The translations under genes were made by a program, and so were the position numbers. Shown one piece after another: positions 1 to 6,602 of a DNA stretch of 12,292 bases. The DNA comes from Muribaculaceae bacterium (GTDB taxonomy: Bacteria > Bacteroidota > Bacteroidia > Bacteroidales > Muribaculaceae). The stretch covers positions 1-12,292 of the forward strand of contig JAEEVB010000055.1 of the NCBI GenBank assembly GCA_016287065.1, in the 5' to 3' direction. The notes under the pieces were generated by a model that was not told the DNA's origin, ran no database searches, and saw nothing but the letters and a program-made list of their open reading frames with translations. The number at the start of each line of letters is the position of its first letter. Within the stretch, counting starts at the first letter, position 1.

Positions 1-615
1 TAATACGAAGAACTGGTTTTCATATATATTTTGGAGCCCGGTGCTATCATTTTTTCTGCTACAGACTCTGAAAAAAGAGTTAAATCACTTATGGAATTGT
101 CCATTTTATATTTCCAAATTAATCTTTCATTTGTTATAGTATTAATTAAGTAGACATCGCAAAAATAATTAGTTGTATACGAGCTCCTATCTACTTGTGC
201 AGATGAGACTGAATCAACAATAAAATGAATATTCTCTATTTCTTTTGCTGGTGTATATTGTGGATAGAGATACGATTTAGACTCAATACCATGGTAATAT
301 GGCATCAATTTATAATGCTTATTCAATTCAGGATTCTTTTTTGGCTTTTTTTTTTATCCAAATCGTATCAGGTTCTATGTTAAAGAAGCAATGTAACTCA
401 TCTGCTCTATATGAACTGCCAGTAACATTGAAATATATTGTTTCTCCGATAAGAAGATTTGGAAATTTTGTTATTGTATTAGTATTTGTTGAATATGGGG
501 ATGTGTGGGGTGGATACATCAAATCTTTCCATTTTGAATCTATTAGAGTATTATCTGCAGCGTTGATGGTGAACATTGCAGATACGAGAATTAGTAAAGA
601 TAATATTCTGCACAT
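1..615 (-). pseudogene. Secreted hypothetical protein, frameshifted at an A10 run; 3' end outside window
   Basis: The first part (328-615) encodes 95 residues starting MCRILSLLILVSAMFTINAA, a typical signal peptide with likely cleavage after INA or NAA, so the product is probably periplasmic or surface exposed. The frame ends in a lysine-rich tail encoded by ten A's (plus-strand T10 at 346-355) followed by GCC and six more A's, then TGA at 328-330. If one A of the run is removed, the reading frame stays open from there to the left edge of the window, adding more than 110 residues of ordinary composition (for example HYKLMPYYHGIESKSYLYP and YFCDVYLINTITNERLIWKY). I therefore read it as one gene with a +1 frame change in the homopolymer, caused by mutation, slippage or an assembly error. 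I do not recognise the family. The gene is AT-rich, unlike the operons to the right. Confidence 0.6.
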
Positions 616-617
616 TG

Positions 618-636
618 TTAATTAATTATTAATTAA
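618..636. repeat. 19-bp AT-only palindrome in the 5' leader
   Basis: TTAATTAAT-T-ATTAATTAA is a perfect inverted repeat with 9-bp arms and one central base. It lies between the -7 box and the start codon of the secreted-protein gene, so it would be in the mRNA leader just ahead of the ATG. The composition is pure A/T, so chance is a real possibility. Confidence 0.4.
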
Positions 637-652
637 GAAAATATTGTTTATG

Positions 653-660
653 CAAAGGTA
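653..660 (-). promoter_or_regulatory. Candidate -7 box (TACCTTTG) of the secreted-protein gene
   Basis: On the minus strand the bases read TACCTTTG, matching the Bacteroidetes -7 consensus TAnnTTTG. They lie 38 nt before the ATG at 613-615. No good TTTG -33 box is found at 19-21 nt upstream, so the call rests on the -7 match and its position. Confidence 0.45.
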
Positions 661-687
661 CAAATTATTCCTCAACTAGCATGAGTT

Positions 688-1002
688 TCAAAAGAAATAT
701 CCGTGACTTTTCTTTTTGTTCTCAAAAATTGATGGTTGATACAAGCGGTAAGTGTCGCTGTGGCGAAACTCCACAAACTGCGCCTCGTTCTTTCGCATGA
801 AGTCCACAATGTCGTGGAGCGACTGAATGGGCGTTGGCTCGCCACGCAACATTCTCACGATGACGGTACGCAGTCCAAGATAGTTCGCCCACCGATTTCG
901 GTGAAGTCGCAGAGGTTGTCGGTGTCGATATTGCAGCGTAGCAGTGAACTAATGTCGTTTCATTTACATTTTCCTGCCGAGATTTTGCTCAAAGTCGCTC
1001 AT
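688..1002 (-). pseudogene. Decayed gene remnant of unknown family
   Basis: Coding-like peptide is spread over three pieces on the minus strand. An ATG at 1000-1002 opens MSDFEQNLGRKM and then a stop. A second frame carries NDISSLLRCNIDTDNLCDFT, continuing into EIGG. A third frame carries NRWANYLGLRTVIVRMLRG, continues with GEPTPIQSLHDIVDFMRK and FVEFRHSDTYRLYQPSIFE, and ends at TGA 688-690. The joins fall near 960 (where AAATG is repeated next to a stop) and near 890. The peptide composition looks like real protein, whereas the plus strand here only carries an open but implausible extension of the ATPase frame. Two separate lesions in about 300 bp suggest a decaying gene rather than a single sequencing error. 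I do not recognise the family. Confidence 0.45.
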
Positions 1003-1074
1003 TTTCCGCAAAAAAACAACACAAGAGTACTTGTTCAAAACATAAACACTAAAATCATAGGAGTAAGAAAAATC

Positions 1075-1143
1075 GGACAATCTTGGGAATTATTTTTGGA
1101 TATTTATGGGAATTTTATTTGGACAATCTTAGGAATTTTGTAT
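1075..1143. repeat. Three tandem 23-bp imperfect repeats at the ATPase promoter
   Basis: Copies lie at 1075-1097 (GGACAATCTTGGGAATTA...), 1098-1120 (GGATATTTATGGGAATTT...) and 1121-1143 (GGACAATCTTAGGAATTT...). The period is exactly 23 bp, about two helical turns. Copies 1 and 3 are closest; the middle one differs in the GGACAATCTT half. The -33 TTTG straddles the boundary between copies 2 and 3, and the -7 box begins at the end of copy 3. That placement suggests an operator for a protein binding one face of the DNA, possibly autoregulatory. Confidence 0.75.
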
Positions 1144-1148
1144 CTTTG
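1118..1148 (+). promoter_or_regulatory. Bacteroidetes promoter of the AAA/DUF4143 ATPase gene
   Basis: TTTG at 1118-1121, a spacer of exactly 19 nt, and TATCTTTG at 1141-1148 match the TTTG-N19-TAnnTTTG primary sigma factor consensus of Bacteroidetes without a mismatch. The ATG at 1177 lies 28 nt downstream. This placement decides the start codon of the ATPase against the in-frame ATG at 736. Confidence 0.8.
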
Positions 1149-1176
1149 CAGCGTAAATATAATCAAAAACCAGACT

Positions 1177-2442
1177 ATGTACTATTCAAGACTAATTGAA
1201 AAGGAGATAGAACTGAAGTTAAAGACTTCAGGGGCAGTGGTTGTCGCCGGCCCAAAATTCTGTGGCAAAACAACCACTTGTATGCTTTATCAAAAGAGTT
1301 TTGTGAAGCTGAATACAAAGCAGGCTATTACAATGGCGAGGTTGAACCCGAAAGCCGTGTTACAGGGAGAACCCCCAAGGCTTATTGATGAGTGGCAGAA
1401 AGCTCCTGACATTTGGAATCACATTAAAGACGATCTGGACTTTAACTATGTGTTTGGCAAATACATTCTCACGGGTAGTTCAACCCCTGCCGATAAGACA
1501 GAAGTTCATCATAGTGGTGCTGGCCGAATTGCACCGGTAATGATGCGCCCCATGAGTTTGTGGGAGTCCCAAGAATCAAAAGGTACCGTTTCTCTAGCAG
1601 ATTTGTTTCATGGTGGCGTAAACTTTCCATGGGACACAAATCAGGATTTCACACTTGAAGAAGTTGCTCATCTGCTGTGCCGTGGCGGTTGGCCCATTTC
1701 AGTACTGGCTCAGAAAGATATTGCCATTGAGATTACAAAGAATTACTGGAATAGTCTATTTGTTTTCGAAGATCAGGAGAATGAGCGGTTCCGCAACAAG
1801 AAGCCCGAAGTGCTGAAGATGATTCTGCGCAGTTACGCGCGCCATATTTCCACAGAAGCGTCAATCTCTACAATCATTGCCGATGTTCGTCAGAGTAACG
1901 AGAGGACGATGGACGCAAAGACATTTGATGATTATCTAGAGGCATTGAAAGATCTCTACATTTTAGAGGACATGCGAGCATGGAATCCCAATATCCGCTC
2001 TAAGACAACTATTCGCTCGACCCCAACACGGCATTTTGTGGATACATCTATAGCCTGCAGAGCTTTAGGTGTAACACCAGAAGACTTACTTCATGACCTT
2101 GAAAGTTTTGGCTTATTTTTTGAGGACATGGCCGTTCGCGACCTCAAAGTGTATGCAGGCATCTATGGCGGAGAAGTTCTTCATTATAGAGATAAATCCG
2201 GATTAGAGTGTGATGCTGTGGTTCATCTGGAAAATGGCCAATGGGGAGCCATTGAAATCAAACTTGGTGGAGAAGATTTGATTGAAGCCGGTGCCTCATC
2301 ATTGAAAAAACTAAAAGCAAAAATTGAAGAAAAAAGCGATGAAAAAGCCCCATCATTCCTGATGGTTCTTACGGCTGTCGGCAGCGCCTATCGACGCGAA
2401 GACGGTGTTTATGTCGCCCCTATCAACCTTTTGAAACCATAA
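1177..2442 (+). CDS. AAA family ATPase with C-terminal DUF4143 domain
   Basis: The 421-residue protein carries a P-loop GPKFCGKTT (25-33), a Walker B-like LIDEWQKAP (69-77), sensor-like YILTGSS (96-102), the family hallmark HSGAGRI (112-118, likely arginine finger) and RPMSLWE (124-130). This is the AAA_14 plus DUF4143 architecture. The C-terminal part holds GLECDAVV (342-349) and AIEIKLGG (358-365); D346 with E360-x-K362 fits a PD-(D/E)XK-type nuclease signature. The biological role of these ATPases is not established, and no partner gene is adjacent. The frame is open back to an ATG at 736, but that stretch runs antisense to a decayed gene and lies before the promoter, so I place the start at 1177, which gives a typical family length. 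The flanks are degraded and lower in GC than the operons to the right, which suggests an acquired mobile cassette. Confidence 0.88.
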   Translation: MYYSRLIEKEIELKLKTSGAVVVAGPKFCGKTTTCMLYQKSFVKLNTKQAITMARLNPKAVLQGEPPRLIDEWQKAPDIWNHIKDDLDFNYVFGKYILTGSSTPADKTEVHHSGAGRIAPVMMRPMSLWESQESKGTVSLADLFHGGVNFPWDTNQDFTLEEVAHLLCRGGWPISVLAQKDIAIEITKNYWNSLFVFEDQENERFRNKKPEVLKMILRSYARHISTEASISTIIADVRQSNERTMDAKTFDDYLEALKDLYILEDMRAWNPNIRSKTTIRSTPTRHFVDTSIACRALGVTPEDLLHDLESFGLFFEDMAVRDLKVYAGIYGGEVLHYRDKSGLECDAVVHLENGQWGAIEIKLGGEDLIEAGASSLKKLKAKIEEKSDEKAPSFLMVLTAVGSAYRREDGVYVAPINLLKP

Positions 2443-2445
2443 TAA

Positions 2446-2586
2446 GGAACAAATCTTCAGTTAGTTGAGCGCGACCTGATCTCCTGGGTTGTGCCCGACT
2501 ATGGCGCTGGCTCGGCAGCCGAGACACTGGGTCGATCGCTTTGGGTGTTCGAAAAGTTCTCAGTTGAGAAGAATGTCAGCGGCTGA
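2446..2586 (+). pseudogene. Short coding remnant downstream of the ATPase
   Basis: After the double stop of the ATPase (TAATAA, 2440-2445) the same frame stays open to TGA at 2584-2586. It encodes protein-like peptide such as LVERDLISWVVPDYGAGSA and AETLGRSLWVFEKF, with no start codon at its head. It could be the 3' tail of a gene truncated when the ATPase cassette arrived. It overlaps the last codons of the opposing DUF4919 gene. The family is not recognised and chance openness cannot be excluded. Confidence 0.25.
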
Positions 2587-3255
2587 CATAAAGGTGAGGA
2601 AGTAGATATCTGAGGTTTTGCCGTTTGCCTCTATGGTTAGAATATCATACTTGTGGCCATCGTGAATTTCCAGTCGCTGACTTTTTATGCGCGGGGCTTT
2701 CACAATGTCGTACAAAAAGAAATACTCGTCGCTGATTTCATTGACGCACAATGCAGTGTCGAGAGTTTTGCCGTCGCCACTGGCCATTATCACTCGCGCA
2801 AGCAGCAGCGACTTATGGAGCAGACACTTTGCTTCCTCAGTCCGGCCAGTACTTTTGGCACACAAGTAAGCCTTATAGATGTCCTGAGCCGCTACGGGAT
2901 TATTCTCAATCAGTTTGGCCAGCATAGTGTAAGCAGCTTCGTAATTACCCGCCTTCACCGAGTCAAGGGCATTGAAGCGCTCGGTTATCGATGGGGCCTT
3001 TCGTTCGATGGGTGCGTCGTAGTAACCATAGTAGACGAGTGCTGCTTCTTCGACTGTTAGAGTTGTGTCGGCCGCGATGAAACGCGCCAAGAGGGCGTTA
3101 TAACGCTCGCCATCGGCAGCAGCGCGTGCCTTCAGTGTATCGACTGGCACAGAGAGTTTTGCCATCTTCTGTGCATTAGATGTGAAGCCAAAAGCTATTA
3201 GAATGGCCGCTACAGTAGCGATGCAGCGAGTTATTGAAGAAATCTTAGTCGTCAT
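2560..3255 (-). CDS. DUF4919 domain-containing secreted protein
   Basis: This 231-residue protein starts with a signal peptide (about 1-28, hydrophobic TVAAILIAFGF, then SNAQ), so it should be exported. The rest matches what I recall of the Bacteroidetes family DUF4919: an early LTVEEAALVYYGYYDAP block, a helical TPR-like middle (NYEAAYTMLAKLIENNPVAA) and a C-terminal GDGKTLDTALCVNEISDEYF block. The function of the family is unknown. It is the last gene of the leftward block, 43 bp after the glycosyltransferase. That AT-rich gap has only an imperfect promoter-like TAAAATTTG, so it is probably read with the genes upstream. Its 3' end meets the decayed border of the accessory region. Confidence 0.75.
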   Translation of the reverse strand: MTTKISSITRCIATVAAILIAFGFTSNAQKMAKLSVPVDTLKARAAADGERYNALLARFIAADTTLTVEEAALVYYGYYDAPIERKAPSITERFNALDSVKAGNYEAAYTMLAKLIENNPVAAQDIYKAYLCAKSTGRTEEAKCLLHKSLLLARVIMASGDGKTLDTALCVNEISDEYFFLYDIVKAPRIKSQRLEIHDGHKYDILTIEANGKTSDIYFLTFMSAADILLN

Positions 3256-3298
3256 ATTGATTGAAGCTTTAAATAATTACTCAATTCATCTGCAAATT

Positions 3299-4303
3299 TT
3301 AGAAGGTGCGGCGACGGCGCAGGTAGTAGTCGACGACGATATTGCGGCGACACTCAGGAATGACTTTGAGCAGGTTGTGTGACGGGTGCGAGGTGTAGTT
3401 GCCACGCATCTTGCGGAAGTCGCGGTGCGCACGCAGGATGGCCTTGGCATCACCACCATGCAACTTGACCAGTGCCATGAAGAATGCCAGCGTGTCGTAG
3501 AGGCGGCGCACGATGAGCAGCCGCTTGCCCTCTCGCTGGGGCAGATTCTTGTGCAACAGCAGCAGACTGTTACGGAAATTGAGATAGGTCTTGCGCGGGT
3601 TGCCCTGTGGCAGACTGCCACCGCCCAAGTGGTAGACATGACTCTCGGGCACCACCCTTATCTTGCTGCCAGTGAGCAGAATGCGCCAGCACAGGTCAAT
3701 CTCTTCCATGTGGGCAAAGAAGTCCTTGTCGAGTCCGCCAGCCTGCTCATAAAGGGCGGTGCGCACCATGAGGCACGCTCCCGTGGCCCAGAAGATGTCG
3801 GCCGGCTCGCCGTCGTACTGCCCACGGTCGTCCTCGATGGTGTCGAAGATGCGGCCTCGGCAATAGGGGTAGCCATGCTTGTCGAGAAAACCGCCTGCCG
3901 CACCGGCATATTCAAACACCTGACGGTCATCGTCGCGATCCTGCCAGAGTTTGGGCATCACGGCCCCCACCTCGGGGTGAGCCTCGCAGTAGTGGTAGAG
4001 GGGTTCGAGCCAACCGGCAGGTGTGCGCACATCGCTGTTGAGCAGCACCGTGTAGCGGTAACCCTCGGCCTGGGCAATGGCGCGGTTATAGCCCTCGGCA
4101 AAGCCATAGTTCTGGTCGAAGTAGAGCGTTTTGACTGTGGGGAATTCGTGCTCAAGCACCTGGCGGCTGTCGTCGGTACTGCCGTTGTCGGCCACAATCA
4201 CATCGGCAAGGTCGGCACTGGTGCCCGCAAGCACTGTGGGCAGATAGCGACGCAGCAGATTGGCTCCGTTCCAGTTGAGTATGATGACGGCTACAGGTTT
4301 CAT
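3299..4303 (-). CDS. Glycosyltransferase family 2 protein
   Basis: The 334-residue protein has the GT-A fold landmarks of family 2. These are the N-terminal strand VAVIILNWNG (4-13), the nucleotide-binding VIVADNGSTDDS (35-46), a DxD-like LLNSDV (87-92), WATGACLMV (172-180), and the acceptor/catalytic region with DKDFFAHMEEIDLCWR (192-207). The ED-type motif MEEID and a downstream H225 are typical of rhamnosyltransferase-like members that add sugars to cell-surface glycans. No transmembrane helix is obvious, so it is probably cytoplasmic or membrane-associated. It lies 29 bp downstream of the acyltransferase in the same direction, which suggests joint work on envelope lipid or polysaccharide. 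The sugar donor and acceptor cannot be read from the sequence. Confidence 0.88.
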   Translation of the reverse strand: MKPVAVIILNWNGANLLRRYLPTVLAGTSADLADVIVADNGSTDDSRQVLEHEFPTVKTLYFDQNYGFAEGYNRAIAQAEGYRYTVLLNSDVRTPAGWLEPLYHYCEAHPEVGAVMPKLWQDRDDDRQVFEYAGAAGGFLDKHGYPYCRGRIFDTIEDDRGQYDGEPADIFWATGACLMVRTALYEQAGGLDKDFFAHMEEIDLCWRILLTGSKIRVVPESHVYHLGGGSLPQGNPRKTYLNFRNSLLLLHKNLPQREGKRLLIVRRLYDTLAFFMALVKLHGGDAKAILRAHRDFRKMRGNYTSHPSHNLLKVIPECRRNIVVDYYLRRRRTF

Positions 4304-4312
4304 TGTAGTTTT

Positions 4313-4347
4313 CAGTTGTCAGTTGTCAGATATCAGTTGTCAGTGAT
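4313..4347. repeat. Five heptamer repeats (CAGTTGT type) between acyltransferase and glycosyltransferase
   Basis: Consecutive 7-mers read CAGTTGT, CAGTTGT, CAGATAT, CAGTTGT, CAGTGAT. On the coding strand this gives repeated ACAACTG. The array fills much of the 29-bp gap and runs into the acyltransferase, supplying its last codons (ITDN) and stop at 4333-4335. Confidence 0.7.
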
Positions 4348-5265
4348 GTATCCTTCGGGATATTCCACTTTGCGTTTCCAGCGCTTGTGCGTCCACAGCC
4401 AATAGGCGGGCTCGGCATTGATGCGGTTCTCGAGCAGTCGGGCGTAGCGGTTGGTGATGTCGCCTTTCTTCTCCTGCGAAGCATGGTCGCTCAGCAGCAC
4501 CAGGTCCACCTCATAGTGTCCGCGGCTCACCTTGCGCATATCAAAGCACAGCGCACGCATATCAAGCTTGCTGGCAATGAGTTCGGTGCCGGTAATCATG
4601 GCCGTGGGGTGATTGAGGAACTTGATCACATGCCCCTCGTCGCCCTTCAACGGGTGCTGGTCGCTGATGAAGCCCAACGCAATGGGTTTGCCTTGCTTTT
4701 GACTGCGCAACATCACTCTGAACACCTGCTTGCCAGGAATGCATATCGTGCCCCAATGCTGACGCAACTTGAGGAAGTAGCGGTCGAACCACGGATTCTC
4801 GAGCGGATGATAGGTCTGCCCCAGCACCCCACCCCGCTTGCGGGTCTCGGGGCGCAACCAGAGCATGACCGAGGTAATCCACTCCCAGTTGCCATAGTGC
4901 GAGGCATAGAGCATGACCGACTGCCCCCTGTCGAGGGCGTCGTCGATGAGATGCACATTGGTGAACTTCACGCGACGCTTGATTTCGTCGTCGCTGATGC
5001 GGGGTATCTTGATGGTCTCGAAAAAGTAGTCGGCAAAGTGCTTATAGTACTCTTTCTCAATCTTTTTCAGTTCGGCTTCGGACTTGTCGGGGAAGCACTC
5101 TATCAGGTTCTGTTTCACCACCTTGCGGCGATAACGCAACACATAGTACGCGAGGAAGTACATGCCCGTGGCATGGGCATAGAGCAGCCACCAGGGCATC
5201 AGGGCGTAGAGCTTTAACAGCCAGCCCACGGGCGCAAGCAATATGTTCTGCGTGCGCTGCGTCAT
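4333..5265 (-). CDS. Lysophospholipid / lipid A (LpxL-HtrB type) acyltransferase
   Basis: The 310-residue protein belongs to the bacterial lipid A biosynthesis acyltransferase family, which transfers a secondary acyl chain to the lipid A precursor at the inner membrane. A hydrophobic N-terminus (about 9-44, with MPWWLLYAHATGMYFLAYY) serves as membrane anchor. The catalytic H(X4)E motif is HYGNWE (123-128). Further family blocks are QTYHPLENPWFDRYF (about 150-164), FISDQHP and the C-terminal WLWTHKRWKRK, the usual ending of these enzymes. The start ATG overlaps the stop of mtaB as ATGA, showing tight translational coupling. The last four residues come from the adjoining heptamer repeat. Whether the real acceptor is lipid A or another lipid cannot be told from sequence. 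Confidence 0.88.
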   Translation of the reverse strand: MTQRTQNILLAPVGWLLKLYALMPWWLLYAHATGMYFLAYYVLRYRRKVVKQNLIECFPDKSEAELKKIEKEYYKHFADYFFETIKIPRISDDEIKRRVKFTNVHLIDDALDRGQSVMLYASHYGNWEWITSVMLWLRPETRKRGGVLGQTYHPLENPWFDRYFLKLRQHWGTICIPGKQVFRVMLRSQKQGKPIALGFISDQHPLKGDEGHVIKFLNHPTAMITGTELIASKLDMRALCFDMRKVSRGHYEVDLVLLSDHASQEKKGDITNRYARLLENRINAEPAYWLWTHKRWKRKVEYPEGYITDN

Positions 5266-6587
5266 GGCTGCACCTCCTCTTCTACGACCTCAGCATCTAC
5301 GCTCAGGTCGGGGTTCATCTTCAACAGGCGCACAGGCACCACCTTATTGACTAAACGCGCACAAGGCGGCACATTCACACGAATGTAGTTGTCGGTGAAG
5401 CCATGCATCACAGCACTATTCTCGGCAGGCTGCTCCATGAGCACGGGGCGAACTGTGCCCAGGTATCGCTCGGTGAAGGCGCGCTGCAGACGGTCGCTGA
5501 GCGCCATCATTTGCGCCACGCGCTCCTGCTTGGTCTTCTGGTCCACAATATAGGGGATGCGCAATGCCATAGTTCCAGGGCGCTCGCTATAGGGGAACAC
5601 ATGCAGGTGTTGCACTTCGAGACTGGCGATGAACTGCAGCGAGTCGGTGAAGCACTCGGGTGTCTCGCCGCGTGTGCCCACCATCACATCCACGCCCACA
5701 AAGGCATCGGGCATCACCTGACGGATGCGGGCTATTTTCTCGGCAAACAGGCTGCGGTCGTAGTGGCGGCGCATGAGGCGCAACACCTCGTCGCTGCCGC
5801 TCTGCAGCGGGATGTGGAAATGCGGCATGAATGCACGCGACTGGGCGCAGAAGGTGATGATCTCGTCGGTGAGCAGGTCGGGTTCGAGCGACGAAATGCG
5901 GTAGCGCTCAATGCCTTCTACCCCATCGAGAGCCTGAATCAGGTCGAGGAAACGCTCGCCGGTGTTCTTGCCATAGTCGCCAATGTTCACACCTGTTATC
6001 ACAATCTCCTTGCCGCCGGCAGCCGCCACTTCGCGGGCCTGTGCCACCAGGCTCTCGATGGTGCCGCTGCGACTGCGGCCTCGCGCCATGGGAATGGTGC
6101 AGTAGGAGCAAAAGTAGTCGCAGCCGTCCTGCACCTTCAGGAAATAGCGCGTGCGGTCGCCACACTCGCACGAGGGCGAGAAACGGCGTATGTCGTTGTG
6201 AGGAGTCACCTCCAACACTGTCTGGCGGTCGGCCATCCATCGGTCAACATATTGTGCAATGTCCAATTTCTGCTCGTTGCCCAGCACAATGTCGACGCCG
6301 GGAATCTCGGCAATGGAGTGCGGCTTGAGTTGCGCATAGCAGCCCGTGACCACCATCAGGGTATCGGGGTAGCGCTTGATGAGCGAACGAATGTGCTGAC
6401 GGCACTTCTTGTCGGCGAGTTCGGTGACGCTGCAGGTGTTCACCACGCACACATCGGGCACGGCGTCGCCTTGCACGGTGGCATAGCCCCGCTCGGCGAG
6501 CAGGCTGCCCAGCGTTGCCGTCTCCGAGAAATTGAGTTTGCACCCCAAGGTCTCGAATTTCACCGTTCGTTTATTCGCTTGCTCCAT
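5262..6587 (-). CDS. mtaB: tRNA t6A37 methylthiotransferase MtaB
   Basis: This radical-SAM enzyme of the MiaB/MtaB group converts t6A37 of ANN-decoding tRNAs to ms2t6A. The N-terminal UPF0004 domain has the three cluster-binding cysteines C16 (LGCKLNFSE), C52 (VNTCSVTELADKKC) and C83 (VTGCYAQ). The radical SAM domain has the CxxxCxxC motif GCDYFCSYC with C156, C160 and C163, followed by IPMARGRSRS. A TRAM-like tail closes the 441-residue protein. The LGCKLNFSE and VTELADKKCRQ motifs point to MtaB rather than MiaB. I chose ATG 6585-6587 (MEQANK). A GTG two codons upstream (6591-6593) is possible. It begins 15 bp after the ychF stop and overlaps the acyltransferase start by 4 bp, so it is central in the operon. 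Confidence 0.93.
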   Translation of the reverse strand: MEQANKRTVKFETLGCKLNFSETATLGSLLAERGYATVQGDAVPDVCVVNTCSVTELADKKCRQHIRSLIKRYPDTLMVVTGCYAQLKPHSIAEIPGVDIVLGNEQKLDIAQYVDRWMADRQTVLEVTPHNDIRRFSPSCECGDRTRYFLKVQDGCDYFCSYCTIPMARGRSRSGTIESLVAQAREVAAAGGKEIVITGVNIGDYGKNTGERFLDLIQALDGVEGIERYRISSLEPDLLTDEIITFCAQSRAFMPHFHIPLQSGSDEVLRLMRRHYDRSLFAEKIARIRQVMPDAFVGVDVMVGTRGETPECFTDSLQFIASLEVQHLHVFPYSERPGTMALRIPYIVDQKTKQERVAQMMALSDRLQRAFTERYLGTVRPVLMEQPAENSAVMHGFTDNYIRVNVPPCARLVNKVVPVRLLKMNPDLSVDAEVVEEEVQP

Positions 6588-6602
6588 CAGCACCAGGTTA
6601 TT

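Noticed and set aside
299..625. A plus-strand frame of 108 codons at the left edge
   Set aside because: It is antisense to the signal-peptide-bearing gene and has no promoter or protein-like composition.
736..1176. The in-frame 5' extension of the ATPase (147 codons from ATG 736)
   Set aside because: It lies antisense to decayed minus-strand coding sequence and upstream of a perfect promoter, and it has no resemblance to the start of the AAA/DUF4143 family.
2511..2523. Small hairpin CTCGG-CAG-CCGAG between the converging ATPase and DUF4919 genes
   Set aside because: It has only five base pairs and no T-tract on either side, so it is not supportable as a terminator.
2573..2589. A 17-bp palindrome ATGTCAGC-G-GCTGACAT
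   Set aside because: It lies within the final codons (MSAAD) of the DUF4919 gene and has no U-run, so it is more likely coincidence than a terminator or operator.
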